Shown: positions 11,218-22,725 of the stretch, piece by piece
How the letters are laid out: each line of letters opens with the position of its first letter
Position numbering within the stretch: the first letter of the stretch is position 1
Assembly: GCF_949628265.1 (NCBI RefSeq)
Contig: NC_088787.1
Span: 3,896,501 to 3,960,500 of the forward strand
DNA length: 64,000 nt
Direction of reading: 5' to 3'
Origin: Cloeon dipterum
Lineage: Eukaryota; Arthropoda; Insecta; Ephemeroptera; Baetidae
The notes under the pieces: generated by a model
Told to the model about the DNA's origin: nothing
What the model saw: the letters and a program-made list of their open reading frames with translations, nothing else
Databases searched by the model: none
Position numbers and translations under genes: made by a program

Positions 11218-13663
11218 ATGTCTCCGTTCTTAGTTGCCATCTTTTTGCTTGGCCTGTGCCTGGCAAACGCCGTCAACTTCACAACCGTCTACGAGTGGGA
11301 GCGGGACACATTTGATTTCGTCTGGCCATCAGGAGCGGACAGTTCAACTGGACAGATTAAAGATAAATACAGTCCGGAGAATGTTTATCCTAAATACATG
11401 GCTGTTTTTGGACAAAGGCTGTTTCTAAGCCTCAATATGGAATCAGGAATTCCCGCCACACTGGTGTGGCTGCCAACGAGCATCAAATCGACTGCACCTC
11501 CAAAGCTTGCTCCTTTTCCATCCTGGCATTTACATGTAAGTCTCTAAATCTGAATTAAAAAACCCTTTTAAGCTTCTAATAAAATAAATTGGGAAAATTT
11601 GACGAGAAATAAACTCGCATATATAACAGAAAGTATTTTAACAGTGACGACTAATATGTTGGACGAATTCTTAAATTACTGCGTAATTTTACTGATTAAC
11701 AGTAAAATCTAATATTTTCTCCCCAATTTTTTTCCTTTTATATATCAGTGAGGTTCAACGCTAAATTATACAGTTGGAATGATTTTCTTTTAATTTTTGG
11801 AGTCTGCCTCGTACTGGACGAGACAAAAGGCAGAGAGCATTCCGTCCAGAAAATATAAAATTTTTAAAAGTATATTTAGTGAAATAATTTCCTTCTATGC
11901 GAATTTATCACTAATTTTCGATTAATTAATAAAAAGTCTGCTGAAATTAATAGTTTTTATTTCTCTTGCCAGGAAAAAGACAACTGCGAGAATATTAAAG
12001 AGGCCAAAGGAATGGAAACTGACACTGATGGCCGGTTGTGGGTGCTCGATGAAGGTAGCAGAAATTGTCCAGGCAAAATTTGGATATTCAACCTGGTCAA
12101 CAACGACACAATCGAGCGCGTTCACCACTTCCCGGACTCAGTCGTCTCTCATTCATATGATAAAAGGTGGCTGCACGATATCGTGCTCGACAAAACGCAA
12201 GACGATTATCTTGCGTACATCACGGACTCAAGATCTGAGCGCATCGTTATTTATAGCCGTATAACGGATAAATCCTGGACAGCTATAACACCAGTAGCAG
12301 GCAGAAAATGGATTTCCTTAGCCCTCTCTCCTAACAAGGAAGCGAGGCAGTTGTACCTTGGAAGATATGATTCCAAAGAACTGTACTCGGTGTCTGTGTC
12401 TGAGCTGAAGAATGAAGGCGGAAGCGCTGCTGTCAAATTCATCGGCGAGTGGAATGGAAACCCGTACAGAATGTTAATCGACAGTTCCAACGTCTTGTTT
12501 GCTGCCTTTTTACGGGAGAATTACCTCTCCAAATGGAATATATCGGTGCCCTTTATTCGTGAACAGCGATTTCACGAGGTAAATATTCCCTTTGAGAAAT
12601 TTTTGTTCTGCCCAAGAAATATTAAAATTTAGTAAGATCCAAAAAATAAAGAAAAAAGTTGATAGCTTTTATATCACGAAATAATTTTTAACATTGTCAC
12701 CTTTTTATGTACACATTAAAACAATTGACGAACCCTGTTTCCTGTTTTTGGCAATTTAAGGCAGATCTGTTGTCACACGGGCAAATTTTCGTGGCAATTT
12801 GACTGTAGAAATGTAATTTCAACATTAAAAGTCTCCTTTCATTCCTGACAATTTCTGCTTTCATATCGGCTAACAATATCAAATCTCTGAACTCTTTTAG
12901 GCCGGAAATCTGGATGCTGCTTGGCCATTTACTTTTGCTTTGGACACGAACGGAACAATATGGATGGTGGAGCGAAAGGAAACTAGGAGTGGGAATAGTT
13001 ATAAACTACTCAATGCTGCAGTCGGCGCGAAATCGAAATTATTCAGCACATCCACAGGTGAATAAAACCCCAGAGTACTTTCTATTACGAGGATAAAATA
13101 AAATAATATTATTTATTTACGCGTGTCTACACTTTAAAATAGCAAATAATTGCTTTTCAGACATAAAATGTTGTTAATTTCATGTGCAGGAAAATAATCT
13201 ATTTAAAGCTAAAAATTTTACTGAGAGACGAGGAAGAGAAACTTGTCATTATGTTATCGATTAATTCAGTTCTTATGGCTTTAATATTCAAAAGATTAAT
13301 ATTTGTCAATAATTCTTTGTTCGTACTTATTTTTCAATTCAAAACCTTAATATTGCTTCAATTACAGTTTCTGCAACCCTTGATGAGACCTCAGCACAGC
13401 AGGAAATCACAGAATCACCCTCATCATCCCTTCGTGAAGAATGCACCCCTCCTCCCTCTTTAAAAACTGGAGAAGCGCACAGTCTACTCGGAGTCTTCTT
13501 TATCAATCTGAGTCCCCAGAGTTCTTTAATTGGGAAGTCCCAACAGCGCCCACAAAGTTCAGTCTCTCTCCCGTTCCTGATCCTTTTGCAGACCTGTTAT
13601 TGCGTGGCTGACCCTGAGAATGGGAAGAACGCAAGCCTCTTTCAGGCACATTTCGATGGATAA
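11218..13663 (+). CDS. Yellow/MRJP-family secreted protein Y3
   Basis: Proposed coding exons are 11218-11535, 11973-12578, 12901-13057 and 13368-13663 (458 residues, long form). A short form using the internal acceptor before 13592 would stop at 13611 (366 residues, tail DLLLRG). The signal peptide LLGLCLANA is followed by NFTTVYEW. Exon 2 has GRLWVLDEG, KIWIFNLVNND, LAYITDS, IVIYSR and RQLYLGRY; exon 3 has WPFTFALDTNGTIWMVERK. The long last exon is Ser/Pro-rich (TSAQQEITESPSSS) and passes through a hydrophobic stretch LPFLILLQTC before AHFDG and a TAA. Which terminus is used cannot be decided from sequence alone. A MITE begins 27 bases after the long-form stop. Confidence 0.75.
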
Positions 13664-13690
13664 TCGTCCGGAAATGTCCTTTTTCCAGAA

Positions 13691-14391
13691 TAGAGAGGGG
13701 AACCGGGACGGGTTTTTGGTCCCATCCCAAAAAAATAATCCCGTCCCCGTCCCATTTTTTCTCTCAGGTTCGTGCCTGTCCCTGTTAGCTCTTATCATTG
13801 TCCCTGTTTAGTCCCCCCTCGAGCCCTTTCCTGATCCGTAATTTTTCGAATTTCTACTTTTCTTTTAAAATTAGCTATTTTTGCAGGGTTCGCCAAATTT
13901 GCAATGCGCAAAAATGCACCACTGGTTTTTTGTGCCAAAAACCAGCTGGAAAAACCCACCAGTCTCGGGTTTTTCCGCATTTTTCCGAATTTAACCCGAA
14001 AATAGTCAATTCTCGCTTGAAAAGAGTCTGAAATTTCAGAAAATTTTGCAGAGTTAAAATTTTTAGTCTCTTGGTGGAACCAGTGGCTCTAATACTGATT
14101 TTGGGGATTTTGAAAAATCCCTATTTTTGGTCATCCATCATGAGAATTTTTTATTTTCCATAAAAACGCATGTGCTTCGAAAAAAATATGCGCAAAATCG
14201 CGGAAAAACCTCCGAAAAAGCAGATTTTTTGCTGAGAATCTTTAGGCTTTTAATGCTGCAATTGATGCCGAAAAAACTGTCCCTCATCCCGCTGCAGATT
14301 GTCCCTGTCCCGTCCCTGTCTCGAAATACAAAATTCGTCCCTCAGGGACGGGACGGGAATCCCCCAATCCCTGTCCCTGTTCCCCTCTCTA
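13691..14391. mobile_element. Nonautonomous TIR element in the 3' UTR region of Y3
   Basis: The inverted termini are TAGAGAGGGGAAC (13691-13703) and its complement GTTCCCCTCTCTA (14379-14391), with similarity extending about 20 bases. The flank of Y4 runs through this position without the insert. The interior from about 13884 begins CAGGGTTCGCC and resembles the hAT-like MITE at 21220 and 24653, suggesting nesting. No transposase was seen. Confidence 0.6.
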
Positions 14392-15426
14392 GCCAGGAAA
14401 CACAAAAAGTTTTCCGATATAAAATTAAGTGTGTTGCTTTTTAATTGTGGGTTAATTAAAAAACCTACAGATGATCATAACTCTCTATTGCTTAACAGAA
14501 TAATCTTTTATGTGTAGGAATTTTTCTAGCTAAATAAAAATATATATTGCAATATTCCCTTTATATAATTAATCTGTGTTGGTTTTTCTTAATCTAATCC
14601 ATTTATAAATCTAGAGACGACGTTCCTCACAAAAAGCGTATCAATTCAATTTTTATTAAGATGCTCAAGCTGAAATGAATGACGCTCTATATTTCCTATT
14701 GTTATGCAAATTGCTCTGCGCTTTTGTCTAGCCAGTTGCATACATTTTCAACTACACTGGTGATTTGCGAGGCAGAATTTCTGCTGTGAAGATAAGCGCA
14801 CATGGCAGCAAAAATCACGGGCAGCACTGGAGGCTGGAATTGCGACTTTCGAGAATATATCTCTTCATTTTTAAAAATAAATTAGAGCATTTCTGGTTAG
14901 GGGACGCTGAAAATGTCACAAAATTAGTTCAAATAATGTTATTCATATGAGAAAACAAGAAAATCACGTTTTTCAAACTTCAAAATCTATAGCCTCCTAA
15001 GATTTTGATCTGATCGACTCGTATTGTGTCATAAAATGATGTCGGATAAATTTCGCGTCGACTCTAGTGTCATTTCTTTACTTTATCCCTGACGAAAGGT
15101 ACTGGTAGTGAAGAATAGACAACCTCTCGGAGCCATTAGCTCCAGTCCTTTGGGTGCGATTTTACAATTCCGCACAACATTAGCTTCTTATCGGTTAGTA
15201 AAAGCCGAATCTCGATTTTCGAGGTCCAGTAGAGGCCCGCTAATTCCCAAAATGGGCAAATCGCCCTGAAACCTGAAATGCTCGCAAAATTAAAAAGAAC
15301 TCTCAGAAAAATCTATAATTTTTGGTTAAGAGAGACTAAAAACTGGAGCCAATTAACAGATTTATTTAGACATGACATTTATTCAGAACGTTAGTAGTCC
15401 GAGTAATTTTGCGAATGTCGCCTGTA
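14392..15426. other. Y3-Y4 spacer
   Basis: The part to about 14860 is 3' flank shared with the Y4 and Y5 flanks, including GCCAGTTGCATACATT and GGCAGAATTTCTGCTGTGAAG. From about 14870 to 15290 I recognise nothing. The last 130 bases align with upstream parts of the other promoter modules. Confidence 0.4.
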
Positions 15427-15565
15427 AAAATTATCACGCGAAATGACGTCATTTCCGACCTCCGACCCGACGAGTTATCAAAAATAAAAGCGCATTTTAG
15501 ACGCTCGCTCAACGTCGACAAGGCTGGCTCAGCTGACAATTGGGGGCGTTTTTGCTGCATTCAAG
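15427..15565 (+). promoter_or_regulatory. Y4 promoter module and 5' noncoding exon
   Basis: TGACGTCA lies at 15444-15451, then TTATCAAAAATAAAAGCGC, CAGCTG and the donor CATTCAAG/GTAGAG after 15565. It has a short internal deletion compared with the other copies. Confidence 0.58.
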
Positions 15566-15779
15566 GTAGAGAAATCATTTCATGCTGGTCAAATTTATTG
15601 CTACTAATCCGCTACATTGTTGCTTTTGATTTTTGTTAAATATTAAAAGAATCCATAAGCTAAATTCAAAATAAAGATAATTTTGACCATTAAATATTAA
15701 AGAATTAACGATTTTCTGAGATTTAACGCAGGCAGAACCATAAATAATGAAGCATTGGAAATTTTGATTGATAAAATTT

Positions 15780-16035
15780 TGCTTCGGTTAATCTGGAGCA
15801 GTGGAGAAGAAGCGTTTCCTCCGTGTTTTCCTTTTTTTATTATTAATATATCTGGACACGAAATGCTCGGCTAACTCTCGATTTTTAACATTCAATAATA
15901 TTCAGGTCAATTTCATTGATTTGAGCGAACCGGAGAACCGGGAGCGAGCGAACTGGGGAAGCGATTACACGAACAGGATGTACAGAAAGATCGAGCGCCT
16001 TTTATCGTCCCACAGCGCGGATTTTTATGCTCTCT
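15780..16035 (+). other. Conserved first-intron element E2, copy 5
   Basis: The block is nearly identical to copy 4 in the Y3 intron, including the flanking AACGATTTTCTGAG-like upstream sequence, so one was probably copied from the other recently. Confidence 0.45.
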
Positions 16036-16364
16036 CACGCAATCGAGTCGACAAAAATTGAATCAAATTTAACGTGAAAATCATCACTAACGAGAATTAA
16101 AGGACACACATTTTTGAAGGGGAGATTTAGAACGTTGACTGCGCATTAAAATAATTGTATTTTCATTTTCAGGTCCGAATTAATTAACAATTAAGTATAT
16201 TATTTTTTAGCATTTTTCAACCACTTTCTGAAAATCACCGCGATTTATGTTCCAACAACCAGTTTTTAAAAGGCTCGAATTATAGCAGGCAAAGCCATCG
16301 CCCATTTCTCAAAAGCTCGGTTTATTTTTTCCTTACTTTACTCATAATACTGATTTTTTCCCAT

Positions 16365-16580
16365 ACTGTCTGGGCGACCCGCGGAGGTTGCGCGTCTCCG
16401 AACGTTATTTTGCCGAACCGGGAAAATCTGGCGTTCCCATCGCAGGGGCCCCGCGAGTGAAACGTCTCCCTATCATTCTGGGTAAAAAAAAATTGCCAAA
16501 TCGGCGTGAATCGCCTTGAAACTTGCCAAGTCGACGCGGGGCGTTGCCGAATGAAGTGCCAGACCGTCAAAGTCGCCCTG
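16365..16580. repeat. GC-rich dispersed repeat R5, copy 1
   Basis: The GC-rich stretch contains GGGGCCCCGCG and CTGGGTAAAAAAAAATTGCC, and recurs in shorter form at 62975-63120. The class is unknown and no coding frame is shared. Confidence 0.35.
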
Positions 16581-16703
16581 CAGCCCACAAGACAATTAAG
16601 AAAAAAAAATAATTTTGTTTTTATTTCCTCCGCCCAGTCTTTTATTTAGAGTGCTAAAATGAATGAATTTGATTTTTTTATTTTTGCTTTCAGCTCGAAC
16701 ACA

Positions 16704-19526
16704 ATGTCTGCGTTCGTTGCTGCCATCTTTTTGTTCAGCCTGTGCCTGGTCAACGCCGTCAACTTCACAACCGTCTACGAGTGGGACAAATTCGATATCA
16801 TCTGGCCATCAGGAGCGGACACTTCAACTGGACAGATTAAAGACGAATACAGGCCGGAGAATGTTCATCTTCAATTCATCACTGTTTTTGGAGAAAGGCT
16901 GTTTCTAAGCATTGGCATGGAATCGGGAATTCCCTCCACTTTGTTGTGGCTGCCAACGAGCGGCACGTCGACTGCACCTCCAAAGCTTGCTCCTTTCCCT
17001 TCCTGGCATTTATATGTAAGTCTCTGAATTAAAACCGTTTTAAACCTCTACAGTATTAGAGTAAATTGGAAATTTGACGTGAAGTAAAACTCGCATTTCA
17101 CAGAAAGTATAGTATTTCAAGAGTGACGACTAAAATGTTGGACATTAAATTCACGAATTACTGCGTTTCTGAGGCAAACTCGAAACTTTGAACCTTTATA
17201 CTCCTTCGAGTTGTTTAGTAAAAATTATTATATGATAAATATGACAGTGAAATCGAATATTTTCTCCCCAAATTTTTGGGTTTTTTTAACGATGTTCAAC
17301 GCAAAATTATCGAATGGGAAATGGTTTAGAAAATAAGTTTTTTTTTAATTTACGGAGTCTCGTACTGAACGAGACAAAAGGCAGGGATCAATCGGTCCTA
17401 AAAATTATTTTTAATGTATTATTTCCTTGATTTTTCATGCTGCTTTAAGAATTTATCTCTAAATTTCGATTAATTAATAAAAATTCTGCTTAAATTAACA
17501 GTAAAACACTGTTTTTATTTGTCTTGCCAGGAAAAAGACAACTGCGACACTATTCAGGCGGCGAGAGGTATGGAAACGGACACTGATGGTCAATTGTGGG
17601 TGCTTGATGACGGTAGCAGCAATTGTTCGAGTAAAATTTGGATTTTCAACCTGGTCAACAACGACACAACCGAGCGCGTTCACCAGTTCCCGCCCACGGT
17701 CGTCTCTAATTCATTAAATGACAGATTACTCCTTGATGTCGTGCTGGACAAAACGCAAGACGATTGCTTTGCGTATATCACGGACTTGAGATCTGACCAC
17801 ATCACAGTTTACAGCCGAAAAACGGACAAATCCTGGACAGTTGCAACACCAGGGAGACGTTGGTTTTCCTTGGCCCTCTCTCCTAACAGGGAAGCGAGAC
17901 AGTTGTTCCTTGGAAGAGATCGTTCCAAAGAACTGTATTCGGTGTCTGTCTCTGAGCTGAAGCATGAAGGCGGGAACGCTACAGTAAAATTAATCGGCGA
18001 GTGGAGCGGAACACCTTACAGAATGGTAATCGACAGATCCAATGTCTTGTTTGCTGCCTTTTTAAACCAGAATTACCTCTTCAAATGGAATATTTCGGAG
18101 CCCTTTACAGAGCAGCGATTTCATGAGGTAAAAAATTCCTTTCAAAAACTGAAATTTCCGTATGCTCGTAATGTGTTAAAATTTTGTAAAATCCTCAAAA
18201 TAAAGGAAAATAGCTCTAATATCAATAAATTAATTTCATCATGATTTCTAACATTTTTACACATTGATACAATTGGTGAATCGTGTTTGTTGAAATTTTA
18301 TTTAAAGGTTAAAAGTCTTTTTTTATTCCCTTATTATCAGGTAAAACAAATTCAAATCACTGCTCTCACTTTTAGTTCGAAAGACTTGATGCTTATCGGC
18401 CATTTACTTTGGCCTTGGACAAGAACGGCAATTTATGGATGACGGATAGTGATGAAAGTAGTGGATGGATTGTCAATAAGACTAGGCATAAACTACTCAA
18501 GGCTGCAGTCGGCGCTTCCACAGGTAAATTAAATCAAATATCGCGCTTGACCACATAAATTTACTTAATATTTGTCTAAAAAGACGGGTATTTTATGGAA
18601 AATAGCCTAGACTGGGTTTCAGATAAATTTAAACTGTGTTTTAAACGATTTTTCTTTATTTTTTATTTCCACTCTTCTTTTATACTACCATGTCCATTTT
18701 TTCTGATATTTATTAGCCTATTTTCACGGCGAGACTTAGAAATGGGCACCGTTGAACTCGTCTCAACTTGCCCTGGCAAGCTGAAAGGGTGTTTACCCTC
18801 CACCCCTAAGATGCCATACTTTTTTTTACGATTTTCGAGGGTGTTGAAGTATAGCTGCCGAGGGGTGGAAGGTAGACACCCCTAAACCTGGTCAGGGCAG
18901 GTTGGGACGAGTCCTACGGTGGGCAGTCTTTGCAATTCTAATGGCTAGAACCCGAGATTCGGAGTTGCTTTTTGAAAAATTCCTCTTCAGTGAAAATTAA
19001 ATGTTCTCTTAAGAAAATTTGGTCAGTTTTATTCTCTCAGAAGATAAAAAATGTATTTTTGCTACAAAATCAATGATTTTTAAGTCAGTTATTCCATCTA
19101 AACTGGCTAAAATGATTTGAATTTTGAATATTTACTCATTTATTTGCTTAATTTTAAATTTCAGTTCATAAAATATGTCCAATTGATTCGATTTTAGTTT
19201 CTGCAACCCTTGATGAGACCTCAGCACAGCAGGAAATCACAGAATCACCCTCATCATCCCTTCGTGAAGAATCCACCCCTCCTCCCTCTTTAAAAACTGG
19301 AGAAGCGCAGAGTCTACTCGGAGTCCTCTTTATCAATCTGAGTCCCCAGAGTAAATTTATTGGGAAGACGCAGCCCCGCCCACAAAGCTCAGTCTCTCTC
19401 CCGTTCCTGATCCTTTTGCAAACTTGTCATTGCGTGGCTGACCCTGAAAATGGGAAGAATGCAAACCTATATCAGGCGCATTTCGAAGGAAACTCTTGCG
19501 GAACTGTCCGTTTTCCCGGACAATAA
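16704..19526 (+). CDS. Yellow/MRJP-family secreted protein Y4, long C-terminus
   Basis: Proposed coding exons are 16704-17015, 17531-18127, 18376-18523 and 19198-19526 (461 residues), with all phases consistent. The signal peptide LFSLCLVNA is followed by NFTTVYEWDKFD. Exon 2 has GQLWVLDDG, KIWIFNLVNND, FAYITD, ITVYSRKT and RQLFLGRD. Exon 3 has RPFTLALDKNGNLWMTD. The last exon encodes the Ser/Pro-rich extension TSAQQEITESPSSS, then LPFLILLQTCHC and a final RFPGQ. The internal acceptor used for the short tail in other copies is mutated from CAG to CAA here (19419-19421), so only the long form fits. Intron 3 contains a foldback repeat. Confidence 0.8.
18743..18925. repeat. Foldback (palindromic) element in intron 3 of Y4
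   Basis: The arms are long inverted repeats: the outer pairs TGGGCACCGT/ACGGTGGGCA and CTCGTCTCAAC/GTTGGGACGAG, and the inner pair CCTCCACCCCT/AGGGGTGGAAG, around a centre near 18835. It has no coding capacity and is MITE-like. Confidence 0.65.
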
Positions 19527-20165
19527 ACAATTTTCTAATATAAAATAAAGTTTGTTTGCATTTTAATTAATGGTTAGTTTAAAAAAACCTAGAGATGATC
19601 ATAAATCTATATTATTTTGCCTTTTTTCAAGTTGTATGAATTTTTCAAGTTAAATAAAAATTTATCCTCTATATAATAAATAAAATTATGTTCGTTTTTC
19701 TTATATAATCTATTTTTAAATCTAGAGATCTTGGCCATGTTAAAAAATCGTTTTCAATACTTAATTTTGTAATAAAGGCTTGCAAGAATTTCTTGAAGGT
19801 TCTGCCTTGCTTTCTTAAAAAAATTGGCAATTTTCTCGAAAAGATGGAATTTAAAATTTACAAGCTTGCAATAAAAATAATATCAGCATAAACAGCAGAG
19901 CGTAAAAATTGCTTTTGTTTCCCTTTATTAAATATAATAGTTTCATGCTTGCATTACGTTTGACATTTTAAATTAAACAGCCAGCTTGACATTTTGCTGT
20001 GCGTTAGAAATTCCTTATCGCAATTTGTTTAAAAATCAATGTTCGTGTTAATGCTGAAATGTAAAGCGGTGCATATTTCCTCTTCTTATGCAATTTTCTC
20101 TGCGCTTGTGTCGAGCCGGTTGCACACATTGTGAAGCAGAATTTCTGCTGTGAAGCGCACACGCA
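19527..20165. other. Y4 3' flank
   Basis: The AT-rich 3' flank is alignable with those of Y3 and Y5, including GCCAGCTTGACATTTTGCTG and GAGCCGGTTGCACACATT. No gene was seen. Confidence 0.4.
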
Positions 20166-20169
20166 TGGC

Positions 20170-20402
20170 ACTGAAAATCACGGAACAAGTTTTGGAGGCT
20201 GGAATGGTGACTTTCGAGGCCAGCCACAAAAGGAGCAGACAGGGAAAGCACACGAAAAATGCTCGGCTGGCTCCATTCAGGTCGGGGTACCCTGAAAAAG
20301 GTCGTCAGGGTATTCCAGATCGAAGCGCAGACCGAGACTTGTCCGATGAGGGTTCGTGGTCGTCGATCGGACCAACGGCTGAATTTTAATAAGAACAAAA
20401 CC
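20170..20402 (-). repeat. Dispersed repeat R1, inverted copy
   Basis: GGGGTACCCTGAAAAAGGTC, GATGAGGGTTCGTGGTCGTC and GATCGGACCAACGG are the complement of the R1 core at 10690. R1 therefore occurs in both orientations between the yellow-like genes. Confidence 0.5.
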
Positions 20403-20839
20403 ATATTTTTGCGAGTAGGAGTCTATACGCGTGGGGAAAAAAGACGTGAAACATGTATTTTTTAATTTTTCCATGGGCGGAGACCAAAATTGGTGTGTTT
20501 GCGAGCCGGGCTAAGGGAATGCCCAAAATGTGCAGGCTGCAGCAGCAAAACGGAAAAAAATTAATCAAATTCCCAATTACCACACTCGAGATTTGAGTTT
20601 CTGTTTACTCCCCGCGGTGATTCAATCGCTAAAAGGGAAAGAAATTGAGCAGGAGGTCGGCGGGGTGCCCATTTACGCTGCTCATTGAGGCACCAACAGC
20701 AAAAAAAAGCAAATTTTTGATAAAATCGCCAAAATTCACCAATGGCTAATTTTTGGTTAGTATAAAATTTACCTCAGAACTAAAACCTATTTATTGAGAA
20801 ACGCCTGGCGAGCAATTCATTAGCGACTCTCTCATCGCC

Positions 20840-20991
20840 TAAAAAAATTATCACGCGAAATGACGTCATTTCCGACCTCCGACCCGACGAGTTATCGAAA
20901 GTAAAAGCGCAATTTAGACGCTCTCTCAACGTCGTCAAGGCAGCGTCTCGGCTCAGCTGACACTTGGGGAGCGGTTTTTGCTGCATTCAAG
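20840..20991 (+). promoter_or_regulatory. Y5 promoter module and 5' noncoding exon
   Basis: TGACGTCA lies at 20861-20868, then GAGTTATCGAAAGTAAAAGCGC, CAGCTGACACTTGG and the donor CATTCAAG/GTAAAG after 20991. Intron 1 would run to 22715. Confidence 0.6.
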
Positions 20992-21219
20992 GTAAAGAAA
21001 AGGTTTCGTGTTGGTCTCTTTTAATGAAACTCGTCTATGCTTTTGATTCGGGTTGAAAATTAAAAATCCAGCTCAGTTCAAAATTAAATTTACATATTAT
21101 TGCATTGAAATATTTTTTGACCATTATTAATTTTTTTTGTCAAGATTTTCTGAGATTGAATAGTTAGTAAGAATATTGACTGATTAAATTTTGACCGTGA
21201 AAATTTGAGATATCCCTAC

Positions 21220-21561
21220 CAGGCCTCGCAAAAATCCGCATTTTTCCGAAAAAAACCACTGCATTGCAAAAGACTGTTTTTTGCGGGTTTTTCTACAACT
21301 TTGCAAATTTTCCCAAAACATTCTTATAGAAAATAAAAAATTATCATCATTGATGAACAAAAATCAGTATTAAAGCCACCGGTTGCACCAAGAGACTGAA
21401 AATTTTCACTCTCAGCGTGATTTTCCTAAATTTCAGACTCTTGGAGCGAAAATTGACTATTTTTGGTTTAAATTACGAAAAATGAGGTGGGTTCTTCCAG
21501 ACGGTTTTTGCGCAATAACCCAGTGGCGCATTTTTGCGCTTCGCACCACTGGTGAACCCTG
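21220..21561. mobile_element. hAT-like MITE in intron 1 of Y5
   Basis: The termini are CAGGCCTCGC and its inverted counterpart GGTGAACCCTG. The flanking octamers ATCCCTAC and TTTCCTAC match at 6 of 8 positions, the target-site length known for hAT elements. The interior matches 24653-24977 in the same orientation. The insertion lies at the start of the E2 element. No transposase is encoded. Confidence 0.6.
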
Positions 21562-21594
21562 TTTCCTACGTGTTTTTTTTTTTTAATTTTTCTG

Positions 21595-21775
21595 GACTCA
21601 AAAACTGCCCGGCTATTTTACTTCAGTTTGTTTCTTCATGATATATTTTCATTGGAGTGAGCGTCCGAGATAAACGGGTTCAAGTTCACGGTGGCAGCGA
21701 TAACGCGCGCGAGCAGGACGTGCAGATCGAGCGCCTTTTTATCGCCCCACAGCGCGGATTTTTTGCTTTCGGACC
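21595..21775 (+). other. Conserved first-intron element E2, copy 6, interrupted
   Basis: This is the downstream part of E2 (TTCATGATATATTTTCATTGG to CCACAGCGCGGATTTTT). The upstream E2 start is displaced or lost next to the MITE at 21220-21561. Confidence 0.4.
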
Positions 21776-21909
21776 CCAAATGGAATGCCATTTGTTCCAC
21801 CCGACGCTGATGACCAACACGGGTCTGCGTACCAATTTTGGGATTTTTCGAAACAATAGAAAAATTAAAATTCGATTTTTTCGTGTTTTTGGGTTGGCCG
21901 CACCGACCA

Positions 21910-22170
21910 AGAATGGTTTTATTTTCTGCAAATTTCGACCGCTAGGGCTATCCTCGACCACGACCCCTCATCGGATAGCTATTCGTCTCGGCTCTCATGG
22001 GTAATACCCTGACGACCTTTTTCAGGGTACCCAGACCTGAGATCGCTCCAGAGGCACGTTTTTGATTCTTTTTCCGCAATTTTGAGCAGAGTTGGCTTAT
22101 TTTATGTATATTTTTTCCTAACGATGTGGGGCGGCGCATGTTTGGCGGAGCGTTTGGCAGCTGCGCGCGG
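21910..22170 (+). repeat. Dispersed repeat R1, copy
   Basis: The copy has CTATCCTCGACCACGA, CTGACGACCTTTTTCAGGG and GAGATCGCTCCAGAGGC. It is diverged from the neighbouring copy at 22248 and aligns best with 10185-10430. Confidence 0.5.
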
Positions 22171-22247
22171 GCAGTGGAGCCCATATGATAAATTAAATAC
22201 CACACAATGATTTTTTGAAGGCTGATCCTTGCGCCTTTTCGATACAA

Positions 22248-22590
22248 AAAAAGGCTTTATTTTTGTCAAAATTCAACCACTCGTCCGATCGTCGACCACG
22301 AACCCTCGTTGGATACGTCTCGGTCTAGGCTTCAATCTGCCCTACCCTGATGACCTTTTTCAGGGTATCCGAACTGCCCTCCGCTCCCGAGCTGATTTAT
22401 TTGCTTTTTTCGGCAATTTCGAGCACACTTGAGGTGCAAGGCCAAAACGCCAACCCTCGCCAGGTCACGCTAAGGTCGCGCCACTTGACCTCGCGAGTCG
22501 ACGCGAGCGGCGTGATTCTCTAAGGTCAGTGGCCCGCAGGGCGCTAGACACTCGAAGGACCGAAGATCCTTCTAGCGCGCAGCTTCTCGT
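22248..22590 (+). repeat. Dispersed repeat R1, long copy
   Basis: The copy is nearly identical to 10690-11030 through the core CGTCCGATCGTCGACCACG, the CTGATGACCTTTTTCAGGG block and the tail with GATCCTTCTAGCGCGCAGC. Confidence 0.55.
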
Positions 22591-22725
22591 AATTTTTGTA
22601 TTTTGGAGAATTTTGCTATTTTACCCCCGCTCAGTCTTTCAATTAGAATGAAGGATTTAATCAAATAATTTTAACGCAAATTTACTCTTGATACTCTTTT
22701 TATTTTTGCTTTCAGCTCGATCACA

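Noticed and set aside
20048..20404. Minus-strand frame of 118 codons in the Y4-Y5 spacer
   Set aside because: It runs through the repeat R1, and other R1 copies do not preserve the frame.
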